A DNA stretch of 64,000 nt, from positions 62,001 through 126,000 of the forward strand of contig NZ_KB893323.1 in NCBI RefSeq assembly GCF_000374045.1, written 5' to 3'. Shown here piece after piece: positions 45,251-53,871 of the stretch. Below the pieces are notes generated by a model. It was not told where the DNA came from and made no database searches. It worked only from the letters and a program-made list of their open reading frames with translations. The position numbers and the translations under genes are program-made. Numbering within the stretch: position 1 is the stretch's first letter; every line of letters starts with the position of its first letter. Origin of the DNA: Segetibacter koreensis DSM 18137. GTDB lineage: Bacteria; Bacteroidota; Bacteroidia; Chitinophagales; Chitinophagaceae.

Positions 45251-45514
45251 TTAATTTAATTGAAGAATGTGCTTTTCTATCTCATTGCCTATTATGTCAA
45301 TCAGCGCAGCATCGACTTGTTTATCAGCATTTTTAAAAGAAACTTTCCACGTTATTCCTTCATCTTTAAATGTTGGAGATATAGTAAACTGATATTGATT
45401 TTTTATGGCTATATCGTAATAAAAAGCATTGTTTTCCTGGCAGCAAGGCTTTACCTCCGCTAAAATCAACTTGTCTTTGTAAAAAAATTCGGTAAAGAAT
45501 GAGCTTTTCTCCAT
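45251..45514 (-). CDS. Small uncharacterised protein, 87 aa
   Basis: I do not recognise it. No signal or membrane segment. MEKSSFFTEFFYKDKLILAEVKPCC opens the protein, and beta-type strands follow (FYYDIAIKNQYQFTISPTF, GITWKVSFKNAD) with a closing amphipathic helix (ALIDIIGNEIEKHILQL). This resembles a small alpha/beta domain. It lies 84 bases before a terminator that ends the cytochrome unit, so it is transcribed separately. Codon use is like its neighbours. Probably a real gene. Confidence 0.6.
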   Translation of the reverse strand: MEKSSFFTEFFYKDKLILAEVKPCCQENNAFYYDIAIKNQYQFTISPTFKDEGITWKVSFKNADKQVDAALIDIIGNEIEKHILQLN

Positions 45515-45599
45515 AGAATAATTTTTGTTAAATGAATTTGTTCAAACGATATGCCACCTACTTCTTACCCGATTTGGCGCCTCAGTTTTACCAAATTAA

Positions 45600-45625
45600 A
45601 AAAGGCCTGTTTCAACAAGCCTTTT
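45600..45625 (-). terminator. Terminator of the cytochrome c gene
   Basis: AAAAGGC (45600-45606) pairs with GCCTTTT (45619-45625), with an inner TGTT/AACA stem. It is 74 bases past the cytochrome stop, and the minus strand continues into T-rich sequence. Confidence 0.7.
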
Positions 45626-45698
45626 CAAAAATTATTTATTATTCGTACCAGAAACCTACATTCAACTTCATAACATCTCAATCAAGTTTCAAAAAAAA

Positions 45699-46124
45699 TT
45701 ATCCTTTGTGGTCAGGAGGAGCAGGAGGCGTATTTTCAGGATGCTCCTGTCCGTGATGGCATGAAAAGCACGAAATGGTTGGAGTCAGTTCGCCTTTATT
45801 TTTGTGTTCCTCATTATCTTCTTTAAAATATTTTTTATTCAACTTATTCATCATTTTAAACATGCTGCGGGCGATAAGCTTGTTTTTATTTTCATCACTT
45901 GCAAAGATAAAATCTTTTTTTCCCTCAGTACTACGGACGTGGCAGTGACTGCATTTTACACCTAATGCCCTGGAAAAATGTTTCATAATACTGTCCAGCT
46001 CATGCTTGTTGGTGTTTTTGGGTAAAACTTTTAAATTTTCGTACTTTGGAGTCTCATCGCGCATAAAGGCATAAGAGGTAGCAATAAAGCATACTATAAC
46101 TGCAACAAATATTGTTTTTTTCAT
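45699..46124 (-). CDS. Periplasmic c-type cytochrome with two CxxCH haem sites
   Basis: Exported 141-aa protein with a signal peptide (MKKTIFVAVIVCFIATSYAF). Two haem c motifs are present, CSHCH (58-62) and CFSCH (119-123). The spacing, KHFSRALGVKCSHCHV and ISCFSCHHGQEHP resemble the small Bacteroidota proteins related to the photosynthetic reaction-centre cytochrome c subunit family. The C-terminus is Pro-rich (NTPPAPPDHKG). It is a likely electron carrier in the periplasm, with no known partner gene nearby. Monocistronic with its own terminator. Confidence 0.87.
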   Translation of the reverse strand: MKKTIFVAVIVCFIATSYAFMRDETPKYENLKVLPKNTNKHELDSIMKHFSRALGVKCSHCHVRSTEGKKDFIFASDENKNKLIARSMFKMMNKLNKKYFKEDNEEHKNKGELTPTISCFSCHHGQEHPENTPPAPPDHKG

Positions 46125-46325
46125 AAGTTAATTAAGGTTATAGAATTATCAATAATTAATTCTAAAAATAATGAAAAGAATGTAATTCTACACTTATTGA
46201 TTTTACTAACTCCACTTAAAACATTAAAAATAATAAAACGCCATTTTCGGTTTTTTGTAATCATTTCATGTTTCCTCGCTTATACGGATATTTGCTTTAT
46301 TCTACATTAACAAATTTCGCCACTA

Positions 46326-47699
46326 TTGTCACAAGTATTGCCACAAAATTTTATTGATTCATTGAATGGAATACAAGGGTTTGATAGGGATGCATTTATA
46401 AGTGTTCATGAAAATGTACAACAGGTAACTTCCATTCGTCTAAATCCCCTGAAGCCTTCGCCTGCAATAAAAGACTTGTTCGTTGAAGGTGAAAGTATTG
46501 TACCGTGGTGTGCCGAAGGAAAATATCTGCAAAAAAGACCTTCATTCACATTAGACCCCGTTTTTCACGGCGGCGCCTATTATGTTCAGGAAGCAAGCAG
46601 CATGTTTCTTAATTATCTTATCAAAAAGATTTATAAAGAAAAATCTTTCCCCAAGCGCGTGGTAGATCTTTGTGCTGCGCCCGGTGGCAAAAGCACTTTG
46701 TTGGCTGCGGCACTTCCAGACAGTTTTATTGTTTCTAACGAAGTAATAAAAACACGTGTAAGTATTCTTGCAGAAAATATCAGTAAATGGGGAAACGATA
46801 ATGTGATTGTTACGAATAACGATCCCAAAGATTTTAAAAAATTGCCTGGCTTCTTTGACCTGATGGTAGTGGATGCTCCATGCAGTGGCAGTGGTCTTTT
46901 TAGAAAAGATGCGAAAGCGATAGAAGAATGGAGTGAAGCAAATGTAGAAATGTGCAGCCACCGCCAACAAAGAATATTAACTGATGCAATAGAGTCGTTG
47001 AGTGAGGATGGATATCTGCTATACAGTACCTGCAGTTATAGCGTGCAGGAAGATGAAGAGATTTGCGACTGGATCGTTGATCAATTTTCTTTGCATTCTG
47101 TAAAAATTTCCGTGGACCCTTCATGGGGAATTGTTGAAACAGTTTCTAAAAAACACCATGCTCCTGGTTTTCGTTTTTATCCTGATAAACTAAAAGGTGA
47201 AGGTTTTTTTATCGCATGTTTTCGACAGACAAACATTGTTGATGAATACAATAGTTATCACAATAAACTTAAGCCGGCGGGTAAGCAGGTCGCACTACTT
47301 GCAGTGCCTTTTCTTAAAAATGCAGAAGAATATATACTAAGCGATCAAAAAGAAATTGTTATAGCTTCTTTAAAAAAATGGGAAAAAGAAATTGCTGCCG
47401 TTACAAATACTCTGAGTGTAAGAAAGTCTGGTGTTGCAGTTGGAACTGTAAAAGGCAGAGATTTTATTCCGCATCATGAGTTGGCTTTGTCGCATTTGTT
47501 ATCAGCTGATATTCCACAGGTTAATCTTACTAAAGATGATGCCTTACTGTATTTAAAAAGGCAGGAAATAAGGGTGGATCAGGTAAGAAAAGGTTGGACT
47601 ATTTGTAGGTATGAGCATATCAATCTGGGGTGGATAAAAGTTTTACCCAATCGTGTTAATAACTATTACCCCACCAACTGGAGAATTTTAAAACCTTAA
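46326..47699 (+). CDS. RsmF/RsmB-like 16S rRNA (cytosine-C5) methyltransferase, TTG start
   Basis: SAM-dependent RNA methyltransferase of the NOL1/NOP2/Sun group, 457 aa. Catalytic motifs: VVDLCAAPGGKSTLLAAAL (SAM binding), DAPCSGSGLFRKD and YSTCSYSVQEDEEICDW (the two catalytic Cys). The N-terminal region (FIDSLNGIQGFDRDAFISV) and the C-terminal RsmF-like domain (GRDFIPHHELALSH, QEIRVDQVRKGWTICRY, GWIKVLPNRVNNYYP) support RsmF rather than RsmB, since there is no NusB domain. No ATG is available; TTG at 46326 or TTG at 46338 must be the start. It is followed 53 bases later by a LysM gene. Confidence 0.9.
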   Translation: MSQVLPQNFIDSLNGIQGFDRDAFISVHENVQQVTSIRLNPLKPSPAIKDLFVEGESIVPWCAEGKYLQKRPSFTLDPVFHGGAYYVQEASSMFLNYLIKKIYKEKSFPKRVVDLCAAPGGKSTLLAAALPDSFIVSNEVIKTRVSILAENISKWGNDNVIVTNNDPKDFKKLPGFFDLMVVDAPCSGSGLFRKDAKAIEEWSEANVEMCSHRQQRILTDAIESLSEDGYLLYSTCSYSVQEDEEICDWIVDQFSLHSVKISVDPSWGIVETVSKKHHAPGFRFYPDKLKGEGFFIACFRQTNIVDEYNSYHNKLKPAGKQVALLAVPFLKNAEEYILSDQKEIVIASLKKWEKEIAAVTNTLSVRKSGVAVGTVKGRDFIPHHELALSHLLSADIPQVNLTKDDALLYLKRQEIRVDQVRKGWTICRYEHINLGWIKVLPNRVNNYYPTNWRILKP

Positions 47700-47752
47700 C
47701 TTCGCGATACCTTTTTGATAAAAATTAATAATTCTGAAACCTGTTTATTGTT

Positions 47753-48853
47753 ATGAGGAAGTTGCTGGTAGTTGTATTATTTCTAAATAGTATTTTAATA
47801 GCTAAAGGTCAAAATCTTACTGTTGAGGGCACTGCACCTGATTTATACGTAACCCATATTGTTGCACCTAAAGAAAATTTTTATAGCATCGGAAGATTAT
47901 ATAATCAGGCCCCTAAAACTATTGCTGCTTTAAATAAGATAACAATGGAAAAAGGGCTGACGATTGGCCAACACATTAAAATTCCACTTAATGCTCAAAA
48001 CTTTGATGCCGCTGACAACACAACAGCAGGTATTCCGCTTACACATATAGTGGCAAAGAGTGAAACGCTTTTTAAAATAGCGCATGACAATAATATAACT
48101 GCTGAGCAAATAAGAAAATGGAATAGTCTTTCGTCTGATAACATTGCCCCCGGAACTCCGCTGGTAATAGGACATTTGAAAATGACTACAGGCCAGGCTT
48201 CTACGTCTGTAGCAACCAGTAATTCTGCCGCAACAAATAACATTGCGCGTGCATCGGAAAAACCTGTAGAGAACACAGAAGCAAAACAGGCGACAAATGA
48301 AGTAAAACAAGATGGTTCTTCAGCATCGGCGGGTGAAACTCCTGCCAGTTCAACTACTTCCATTTCAAAAAAGGATACAGCACTTGCTGTAATACCTGAA
48401 GAAACACAACAAACGACTAGTACTGCAGATCCCGCAGTAAAAGAAGAACCTGTAAAACAAGCAGAAAGTCCTTCAACTAAAACCGTTAACATTAAAAGAT
48501 CAGGTTCGGTAACAAGCGAAACAGGTAATACAACGGATGGCTTTTTTGCAAATCTTTTCGACCAAACCGGTTCTCAAAAATCTCTAAATACAAAAAGCGG
48601 CGAAGCTGCAACTTTTAAATCTACCAGCGGTTGGCAAGACAAAAAATATTATGTACTAATGAGCGACGTTGCTCCAGGAACAATTTTAAAAATATCCTCA
48701 TCGGAAAATAAGGTGGTATATGCAAAAGTATTGGGAAGTATGCCTGAAATGAAAGAAAATAATGGATTACTGTTGCGTATCAGCAATGCTGCTGCTTCTT
48801 ATTTGGGGATTATAGATCCTAAATTTCCTGTTCAGATCAGCTATTACCAATAA
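47753..48853 (+). CDS. Exported protein with two LysM domains and an RlpA-like C-terminus
   Basis: Peptidoglycan-binding protein of 366 aa. A signal peptide (MRKLLVVVLFLNSILIAKGQ) precedes LysM 1 at about 34-78 (HIVAPKENFYSIGRLYN) and LysM 2 at about 98-140 (HIVAKSETLFKIAHDNN). A long Ser/Thr/Ala-rich linker (about 145-290) follows. The last 75 residues (WQDKKYYVLMSDVAPGTILKI to PVQISYY) look like the double-psi RlpA-type domain common on Bacteroidota LysM proteins. No catalytic residues are evident. It lies 53 bases after the methyltransferase gene, possibly with its own weak promoter (TACCTTTTTG at 47708). Confidence 0.87.
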   Translation: MRKLLVVVLFLNSILIAKGQNLTVEGTAPDLYVTHIVAPKENFYSIGRLYNQAPKTIAALNKITMEKGLTIGQHIKIPLNAQNFDAADNTTAGIPLTHIVAKSETLFKIAHDNNITAEQIRKWNSLSSDNIAPGTPLVIGHLKMTTGQASTSVATSNSAATNNIARASEKPVENTEAKQATNEVKQDGSSASAGETPASSTTSISKKDTALAVIPEETQQTTSTADPAVKEEPVKQAESPSTKTVNIKRSGSVTSETGNTTDGFFANLFDQTGSQKSLNTKSGEAATFKSTSGWQDKKYYVLMSDVAPGTILKISSSENKVVYAKVLGSMPEMKENNGLLLRISNAAASYLGIIDPKFPVQISYYQ

Positions 48854-48855
48854 TT

Positions 48856-48889
48856 ATTCGTGTGAAGAATGACCAGCATTCTTGCGAAT
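48856..48889 (+). terminator. Hairpin after the LysM gene
   Basis: ATTCG (48856-48860) pairs with CGAAT (48885-48889), and AAGAATG (48865-48871) with CATTCTT (48877-48883). It starts two bases after the stop codon. No T-run follows, so it may protect the mRNA end rather than terminate. Confidence 0.45.
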
Positions 48890-49014
48890 ATGAAGTATAG
48901 AAGAATTAAGAAAATTCGTCCTTTAAAATATTAATAGCAAGTTTTGTATTCGCTGAATTAACAGTATTATTGAGTTTGAGGCGGGCTAGAATTCATTTAC
49001 AGGCCATATATAGT

Positions 49015-49332
49015 CTAAAGAGGATTCAAACTCTTCTGAATTAATTCAGTATTTTCTTCTTCAGAAAATGAGAAATTCATATTGACAAAATTGTTTCTTA
49101 TTGATTTTGCCTTAGTAATTCCCTCAGCAGTTATACAAACAACCATTTTATCCAACTGCCTCATAGTTATCAGTTGTTCTGCAGCCAGCATTTCAAGGTT
49201 TTTTTGAATAGAAGCCCAATCTTGAGTTTGCCTTAGTATTATTGCTTGCGGGGTACATAAATAGGTATGTGGCGAAGGGTCTGATTTTACAATGTCATAG
49301 ATAGCTGATAGAGTCTGATAACTTGATTCCAT
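49015..49332 (-). CDS. Small winged-helix-like protein, 105 aa
   Basis: Family not recognised. The middle has a winged-helix look: a helix (IQKNLEMLAAEQLITMRQ) followed by a strand-turn-strand (MVVCITAEGITKAKSI), similar to the LxxLxxxGLI...ITxxG pattern of small DNA-binding wHTH proteins. A DNA-binding or regulatory role is plausible but unproven. No signal or membrane segment. It stands alone, convergent with the LysM gene, and is followed upstream by a 488-base gene-free spacer. Confidence 0.62.
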   Translation of the reverse strand: MESSYQTLSAIYDIVKSDPSPHTYLCTPQAIILRQTQDWASIQKNLEMLAAEQLITMRQLDKMVVCITAEGITKAKSIRNNFVNMNFSFSEEENTELIQKSLNPL

Positions 49333-49520
49333 GACTTAAATGTACTTTAAATTTTTAAGTTTAATAAAATAATTGGCGCTAAAGAAATATAAATGGATCT
49401 GTTTTTTCTAAAAATTCTACCTTTCTTAATTATGATAAGTGGCTTATTAAGATACCTATTAGCTGCTATGTCTACAACATCTCCAGCTTGTAATCTTAAG
49501 CCTTATGTAATATCACCTCG

Positions 49521-49540
49521 TATTAGCGCGATATGATTTA
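49521..49540 (+). repeat. Short repeat TATTAGCGCGA...ATGATTTA, copy 1
   Basis: TATTAGCGCGATATGATTTA recurs at 53791-53812 with a two-base insertion. The flanking bases (CTCGTA versus CTCGTG) are similar too. Confidence 0.45.
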
Positions 49541-49690
49541 ATATCATCTATTACTTCTCTCAGAAAGATATCTATTATCATCAATACTCCTTTTTTATTA
49601 TCAATACTTTTTACATGAGAATCCTAAAAGAAAAATAAGCATCAAGATATTTCGCTAACAATACCCGTTTTTGTGATCAGAAAGTTATCA

Positions 49691-49727
49691 AAAAAATAAG
49701 TCCCGATCTGCAAAGCAAATCAGGACT
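49691..49727 (-). terminator. Terminator of the NIPSNAP gene
   Basis: AGTCC-C-GAT-C-TGC (49699-49711) pairs with GCA-A-ATC-A-GGACT (49715-49727). Both C/A mismatches become U-G wobbles in minus-strand RNA, and a run of T follows on that strand (49698-49691). This marks it as a minus-strand terminator for the gene ending at 49821. Confidence 0.8.
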
Positions 49728-49820
49728 CGTAAAAAAATTACAGGGATTCCAGACTAAACTGTTTCAATAAACAGCTAAATTTTTTTCCTGCTATTTAATA
49801 TATTGAATATACTAATATCA

Positions 49821-50636
49821 TTATTTCATCGGTGAGTAATCTACAGGAAGCATAAACACTGACTCTACTTTAGTAGTAAGCGAACCTCCACCTTTAACTT
49901 CTGACGCACTTTTTGCCTCTACCCAATTCGGATCTTCGCGAAAAGCTTTCCAGGCTGCTTCTCCAGAAGTTTTGTCCTTATGCGCTATCAAATACACAAG
50001 TAAATTGCTTTTTGATTCTTTGTCAGTATCTGTTGGTTTCCAGTAGGCAATATTGGTGATCCCATGCTTTTCAAATAACGTCATAGTATGATTGCGAAAA
50101 CGGTCATGCAAATTTTCGATATTTCCCGGAGACGCAGTATAAGTGCGTAATTCAAAAGTTCTAGGCTCGCCTTTAGTTTCCATAGTAAGGCCAGGGGAAT
50201 AATCCGTAGGTTCAAGGTAAAGAGTTTCCACTTTATTTACCAGTTTACCATTAGCTTCCGATGCTTTGGCTACTGCCTGCCATTCTGGATCCGCACCAAA
50301 AGCTTTCCATGAATCTTCACGCGCCTGGCGGCTTGGGTAAGCTAATACATAAATCAATTTATTGTCGGGATTTTCAAGGGGTATCCAGTAACCGATATTT
50401 ACCATGTCATGTTTAGCAAAAATTCGCATAGTATTATTCCTGAAACGGGCATTAAGATCATCAAGTTTACCCGGCGCCGCATAGTATGTACGCATTTCAT
50501 AAAAAACATTCTGCTTAAGTGCAGTCGCAGAAGGAATCAAAGCCCCAGGTTTAGAGGACGAAGTAGTTTTAGATGAAGAAGTGCACGCAACAAGAAAAGC
50601 CGCAATCGCGAGAAAAGAAAAGAATAAATTTTTCAT
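49821..50636 (-). CDS. NIPSNAP family lipoprotein with two NIPSNAP domains
   Basis: Predicted lipoprotein of 271 aa. The signal (FFSFLAIAAFLVACTSSS) ends in a lipobox, Cys18. Two ferredoxin-like NIPSNAP domains follow at about 44-150 and 160-270, each with the same pattern: YEMRTYYAAPGKLDDLNARFRNNTMRIF and FELRTYTASPGNIENLHDRFRNHTMTLF, then GYWIPLENPDN or AYWKPTDTDKE, and AWKAF. It is an internal duplication, so the protein is a fused dimer. Function of secreted NIPSNAP proteins is unknown. Single-gene unit, with its own terminator. Confidence 0.88.
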   Translation of the reverse strand: MKNLFFSFLAIAAFLVACTSSSKTTSSSKPGALIPSATALKQNVFYEMRTYYAAPGKLDDLNARFRNNTMRIFAKHDMVNIGYWIPLENPDNKLIYVLAYPSRQAREDSWKAFGADPEWQAVAKASEANGKLVNKVETLYLEPTDYSPGLTMETKGEPRTFELRTYTASPGNIENLHDRFRNHTMTLFEKHGITNIAYWKPTDTDKESKSNLLVYLIAHKDKTSGEAAWKAFREDPNWVEAKSASEVKGGGSLTTKVESVFMLPVDYSPMK

Positions 50637-50836
50637 TGTACAATTAAAGTAATAAATAATGTTTATAGAAATTAAAAATTATCGGACAAGATAAGATACC
50701 CTGACATATAAAAAAAACTTGCTTATGATTGCTTATAAGATTTGAGCAATAAGGAGTCTCGTTTACTAAATGTATGGTTGGATGGATTGCTTACAATATA
50801 CCCCTCCCTTTTGCCATTTTTACTTAAGTTTATTAA

Positions 50837-51526
50837 TTACAAAAAACTGAAAAGCTTGCGAAAACCTTTTTTATCACCGTTTTCCCGTTCCTTTTTCCTT
50901 TTAGCGCGTTCTTTTCTTCTTTCCTTTTTTTTCTTCATTGTCTTTCTGTCCCAGGTAAATTTATTTTGTACAGGAAAGTAATACCTCAAGGTTATATACA
51001 TTGAGTTTACTGGCAGTGCCCTTTCTTTTTCTATACTTTCATATTTAGTTAAAAAGTTATAACCGTTTATTAAATGAAATCCCATTAACCTAAATCCTAC
51101 TGCCGGGCCAATTCCGAACCGACTGCCTTTTTTAAAATTATTATAATAACTTACGTTAGCGCCATACGTTAGGTTTACCCTACCTCTTTTCATCCACAAT
51201 CCTGCCTTATACCCTATTACATGATCACTAAAATCATATGCGAGGTTAGCCGTGGCGCCAATAATATGAGGCTTTAGAAGGCTTATTTTTCGCCAATGCG
51301 CTTCCACACCTAGCTCAATAGCCGAAGTTAAACCCCGTTCCACGCCAAGGATCATCCCCGTATTATGTTGGTATAGTTTTCTAGCTGAAGAAGATTGTAA
51401 AGCATATTGTAAGTATTTAGAATCAGGTGTAGCAGTCACATTGTTTAAAAAGGTACTATTAAACGCGTACTGTGCATTAATGGAGAAAGACAATAACAAA
51501 AATAAAACAGACAGTAATACTCTCAT
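50837..51526 (-). CDS. Predicted outer-membrane beta protein with a basic C-terminal tail
   Basis: Family not recognised. A signal peptide (MRVLLSVLFLLLSFSINAQ) and a series of amphipathic beta strands (ANLAYDFSDHVIGYKAGLWM, VNLTYGANVSYYNNF, IGPAVGFRLMGFHLINGYNF, SMYITLRYYFPVQ) suggest an outer-membrane barrel or lipid-binding beta protein. The last 38 residues (192-229) are almost pure Lys/Arg/Glu with a final hydrophobic FRKLFSFL. A barrel protein normally ends in an aromatic residue of its last strand, so this tail is unusual. 229 aa. It is transcribed in the same direction as ahcY, but the ahcY terminator separates them. Confidence 0.72.
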   Translation of the reverse strand: MRVLLSVLFLLLSFSINAQYAFNSTFLNNVTATPDSKYLQYALQSSSARKLYQHNTGMILGVERGLTSAIELGVEAHWRKISLLKPHIIGATANLAYDFSDHVIGYKAGLWMKRGRVNLTYGANVSYYNNFKKGSRFGIGPAVGFRLMGFHLINGYNFLTKYESIEKERALPVNSMYITLRYYFPVQNKFTWDRKTMKKKKERRKERAKRKKERENGDKKGFRKLFSFL

Positions 51527-51703
51527 AAATACGAAAAGGTAGTCAAATAGATTTTATAATATGATTTTAAAATCTCTGCCATGAGCAACTAAAATAGGCT
51601 ATTGAATGAAGTCAACCAAAAGTAGATTTACCATGTATGCTTTAATGGAAAGCTGTACAATAAATATGAAGATTAGAAGAGGTTTAGTTCTTCTACATAA
51701 GCC

Positions 51704-51733
51704 AAAAACCCGCTTTTTACAAAGCGGGTTTTT
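51704..51733 (-). terminator. Terminator of ahcY
   Basis: AAAAACCCGCTTT (51704-51716) pairs perfectly over 13 bases with AAAGCGGGTTTTT (51721-51733), loop TTAC. It begins 45 bases past the ahcY stop on the minus strand. Confidence 0.85.
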
Positions 51734-51777
51734 ATTTTGGTGGAAGATATTGAAAGAGGTTCAAGATACCTTAACTA

Positions 51778-53106
51778 CTAATATCTATACATTTCAGGTT
51801 TGAAAGGTCCGTTTTTGCTTATACCTAAATATTCTGACTGAGCATCGGTAAGTTCATCCAGTTGAACGCCAATTTTTGCAAGGTGTAAACGAGCAACTTT
51901 TTCATCAAGATGCTTTGGTAAAACGTATACCTTGTTCTCGTATTTATCGTGATTTGTCCAAAGTTCAATCTGAGCCAACGTTTGATTGCTGAAGGAGTTA
52001 CTCATTACAAAACTTGGATGACCTGTAGCGCAACCTAAGTTAACTAGGCGTCCCTCCGCCAATAAAATAATGTCTTTCCCATCTACATTATAAATATCAA
52101 CCTGGGGCTTAATGGTATCTTTTGTTTTGCCATAGTTATCATTCAACCATGCAACATCAATTTCAATATCAAAATGGCCGATGTTGCAAACAATTGCTTT
52201 ATCCTTCATCAATTTGAAGTGTTCGCCTGTTATCAAGTCACGGCAACCAGAAGCGGTAACAATAATGTCTGCTTCTTTAACTGCATCACTCATTCTCTTT
52301 ACTTCAAAACCGTCCATAGCTGCCTGCAAAGCACAAATAGGATCAATCTCTGTAACAATAACGCGGCAACCAGCGCCGGCCAATGAAGCTGCAGATCCTT
52401 TACCTACATCACCATAACCACCAACAACTGCCACCTTACCGGCCATCATTACATCAGTAGCGCGGCGAATAGCATCTACCAAAGATTCTTTACAACCGTA
52501 TTTATTGTCAAACTTTGATTTTGTAACACTATCATTTACGTTAATGGCGGGAATTGGTAATGTGCCATTAGCCATACGTTCGTAAAGGCGGTGAACACCT
52601 GTTGTAGTTTCTTCGCTAAGACCTTTAATATGCTGAATCAACTCCGGATATTTATCAAAGACTATGTTTGTAAGATCCCCACCGTCATCAAGAATCATGT
52701 TTAACGGACGATCTTCGCCACCAAAAAATAAGGTCTGCTCTATACACCATTCTGCCTCTTCTACGCTCTGACCTTTCCACGCAAATACACCTATTCCTGC
52801 AGCAGCAATTGCAGCGGCAGCATGATCTTGTGTAGAGAAAATATTGCATGAACTCCATTTTACTTCGGCACCTAGGGCAATCAAAGTTTCTATAAGAACG
52901 GCAGTTTGAATGGTCATGTGAAGACAACCGGCAATTCTGGCACCTTTCAATGGCTGAGCTTCCCCGTATTCTGCACGAATGCTCATAAGTCCAGGCATTT
53001 CGGCCTCGGCGAGGCGTATTTCTTTCCGTCCCCATGCTGCAAGGCTCATATCCGCTACCTTGTACTTCAGACTAAAATCAATCTGACTGTTTGTGGCTGT
53101 AGGCAT
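51778..53106 (-). CDS. ahcY: Adenosylhomocysteinase
   Basis: Cytosolic NAD-dependent enzyme that splits S-adenosylhomocysteine into adenosine and homocysteine, keeping methylation running. Motifs: [32 protein letters not shown], the NAD domain [50 protein letters not shown] and the C-terminal [14 protein letters not shown] with KPEMYRY. 442 aa is the normal size for this group. The start [23 protein letters not shown] is plausible; a later Met exists but would cut the family start. It is divergent from an Lrp gene, and the shared 189-base spacer carries back-to-back promoters. Confidence 0.97.
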   Translation of the reverse strand: MPTATNSQIDFSLKYKVADMSLAAWGRKEIRLAEAEMPGLMSIRAEYGEAQPLKGARIAGCLHMTIQTAVLIETLIALGAEVKWSSCNIFSTQDHAAAAIAAAGIGVFAWKGQSVEEAEWCIEQTLFFGGEDRPLNMILDDGGDLTNIVFDKYPELIQHIKGLSEETTTGVHRLYERMANGTLPIPAINVNDSVTKSKFDNKYGCKESLVDAIRRATDVMMAGKVAVVGGYGDVGKGSAASLAGAGCRVIVTEIDPICALQAAMDGFEVKRMSDAVKEADIIVTASGCRDLITGEHFKLMKDKAIVCNIGHFDIEIDVAWLNDNYGKTKDTIKPQVDIYNVDGKDIILLAEGRLVNLGCATGHPSFVMSNSFSNQTLAQIELWTNHDKYENKVYVLPKHLDEKVARLHLAKIGVQLDELTDAQSEYLGISKNGPFKPEMYRY

Positions 53107-53197
53107 AAAATAAAAATTATAAATTAATAGTTATAAATGTTTTTACCGGTTTTCTTCTGCTACCGGCTTTGTCTGAATAAATGTTATTTCAGAAAGG

Positions 53198-53205
53198 CAA
53201 AAGTA
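53198..53205 (-). promoter_or_regulatory. -7 promoter element of ahcY
   Basis: On the minus strand this reads TACTTTTG, a perfect TAnnTTTG. The leader would be about 87 bases and contains two small hairpins: TCTGAA/TTCAGA (53172-53177 with 53188-53193) and CCGGT/ACCGG (53146-53150 with 53162-53166). No -33 TTTG is seen. Confidence 0.55.
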
Positions 53206-53236
53206 GCTTTTTAGAATAATCTTCTATAATGTTCTA

Positions 53237-53244
53237 TAACTTTG
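53237..53244 (+). promoter_or_regulatory. -7 promoter element of the Lrp gene
   Basis: TAACTTTG is a perfect TAnnTTTG. It overlaps the second of two TTCTATAA repeats (53222-53229 and 53232-53239), which are spaced exactly ten bases, and so may be an operator. It lies 31 bases from the ahcY -7 box, facing away. Confidence 0.5.
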
Positions 53245-53295
53245 GGATAAATATGCATTTTAGACAGTATCGGCAGAAAAAACAACAGGTTTAAT

Positions 53296-53796
53296 ATGGG
53301 AAATTTGACTAAAAAAGAAGATTCGTCTACGGCTCAATCATCACTTGACAGCATGGACTTGTCCATTCTAAGACTACTGCAGGAAAATGCAAGAATTACG
53401 GTAAAAGAAATATCAGATAAAGTACACTTAAGCACGACTCCGGTTCACGAACGGATCAAACGCATGGAAGAGTCAGGTGTAATAAAACAGTATGCAACCC
53501 TTGTTGATCATATGAAAGTAAAAAAGGGATTGATGGTCATTTGTTACGTGTCGCTGAAGCAACATAGCAAGGAAGCAGGAGACAAATTTATTAAAACAAT
53601 CCTGGAATTAAATGAAGTTATTGAATGCTATAATATTTCAGGCGAATTTGATTTTATGCTGAAAGTAGTTAGTGAAGATATGAATGCTTATTATGATTTT
53701 CACGTAAATAAACTAAGCCAGATTGAAAATATGGGACATGTGCAAAGTGTGTTTGTAATGGGGATTATTAAACAAACACATCAACTCGTGTATTAG
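53296..53796 (+). CDS. Lrp/AsnC family transcriptional regulator
   Basis: DNA-binding regulator responding to amino acids or related small molecules. An N-terminal helix-turn-helix lies at about 17-72 (LDSMDLSILRLLQENARITVKEISDKVHLSTTPVHERIKRMEESGVI). The RAM ligand-binding and oligomer domain covers about 80-160 (VICYVSLKQHSKEAGDKF, YNISGEFDFMLKVVSED, LSQIENMGHVQSVFVMGIIKQ). 166 aa, normal, with a short polar N-terminal extension. It is divergent from ahcY, with overlapping promoter regions, so it may control that gene and itself; this is inference. The stop codon lies inside the TATTAGCGCGA repeat. Confidence 0.93.
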   Translation: MGNLTKKEDSSTAQSSLDSMDLSILRLLQENARITVKEISDKVHLSTTPVHERIKRMEESGVIKQYATLVDHMKVKKGLMVICYVSLKQHSKEAGDKFIKTILELNEVIECYNISGEFDFMLKVVSEDMNAYYDFHVNKLSQIENMGHVQSVFVMGIIKQTHQLVY

Positions 53797-53812
53797 CGCG
53801 AATTATGATTTA
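53791..53812 (+). repeat. Short repeat TATTAGCGCGA...ATGATTTA, copy 2
   Basis: TATTAGCGCGAATTATGATTTA overlaps the last codon and stop of the Lrp gene. Compare 49521-49540. Confidence 0.45.
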
Positions 53813-53871
53813 GCGAGATTTTTGGGAGACAAAAGCCTTGGGTCAGTTTTTCCAACTCCTGTTTACAAACG

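Larger units (their letters stand above)
49333..49820. other. Gene-free spacer with a repeat and a terminator
   Basis: 488 bases. It holds one copy of the TATTAGCGCGA repeat (49521-49540) and the terminator of the NIPSNAP gene (49691-49727). The remainder is AT-rich, with no gene seen. Confidence 0.55.

Noticed and set aside
46551-46970. Minus-strand open frame of 139 codons
   Set aside because: It is antisense to the catalytic core of the RsmF-like gene and shows no protein-like pattern.
48356-48492. Antisense frame in the LysM gene
   Set aside because: It arises from the Ser/Thr-rich linker read in reverse.
51606-51803. Plus-strand 65-codon frame
   Set aside because: It spans the ahcY terminator and the antisense end of ahcY.
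53107-53200. SAM or SAH riboswitch upstream of ahcY
   Set aside because: The hairpins lack the known consensus sequences, so I list only simple stems.
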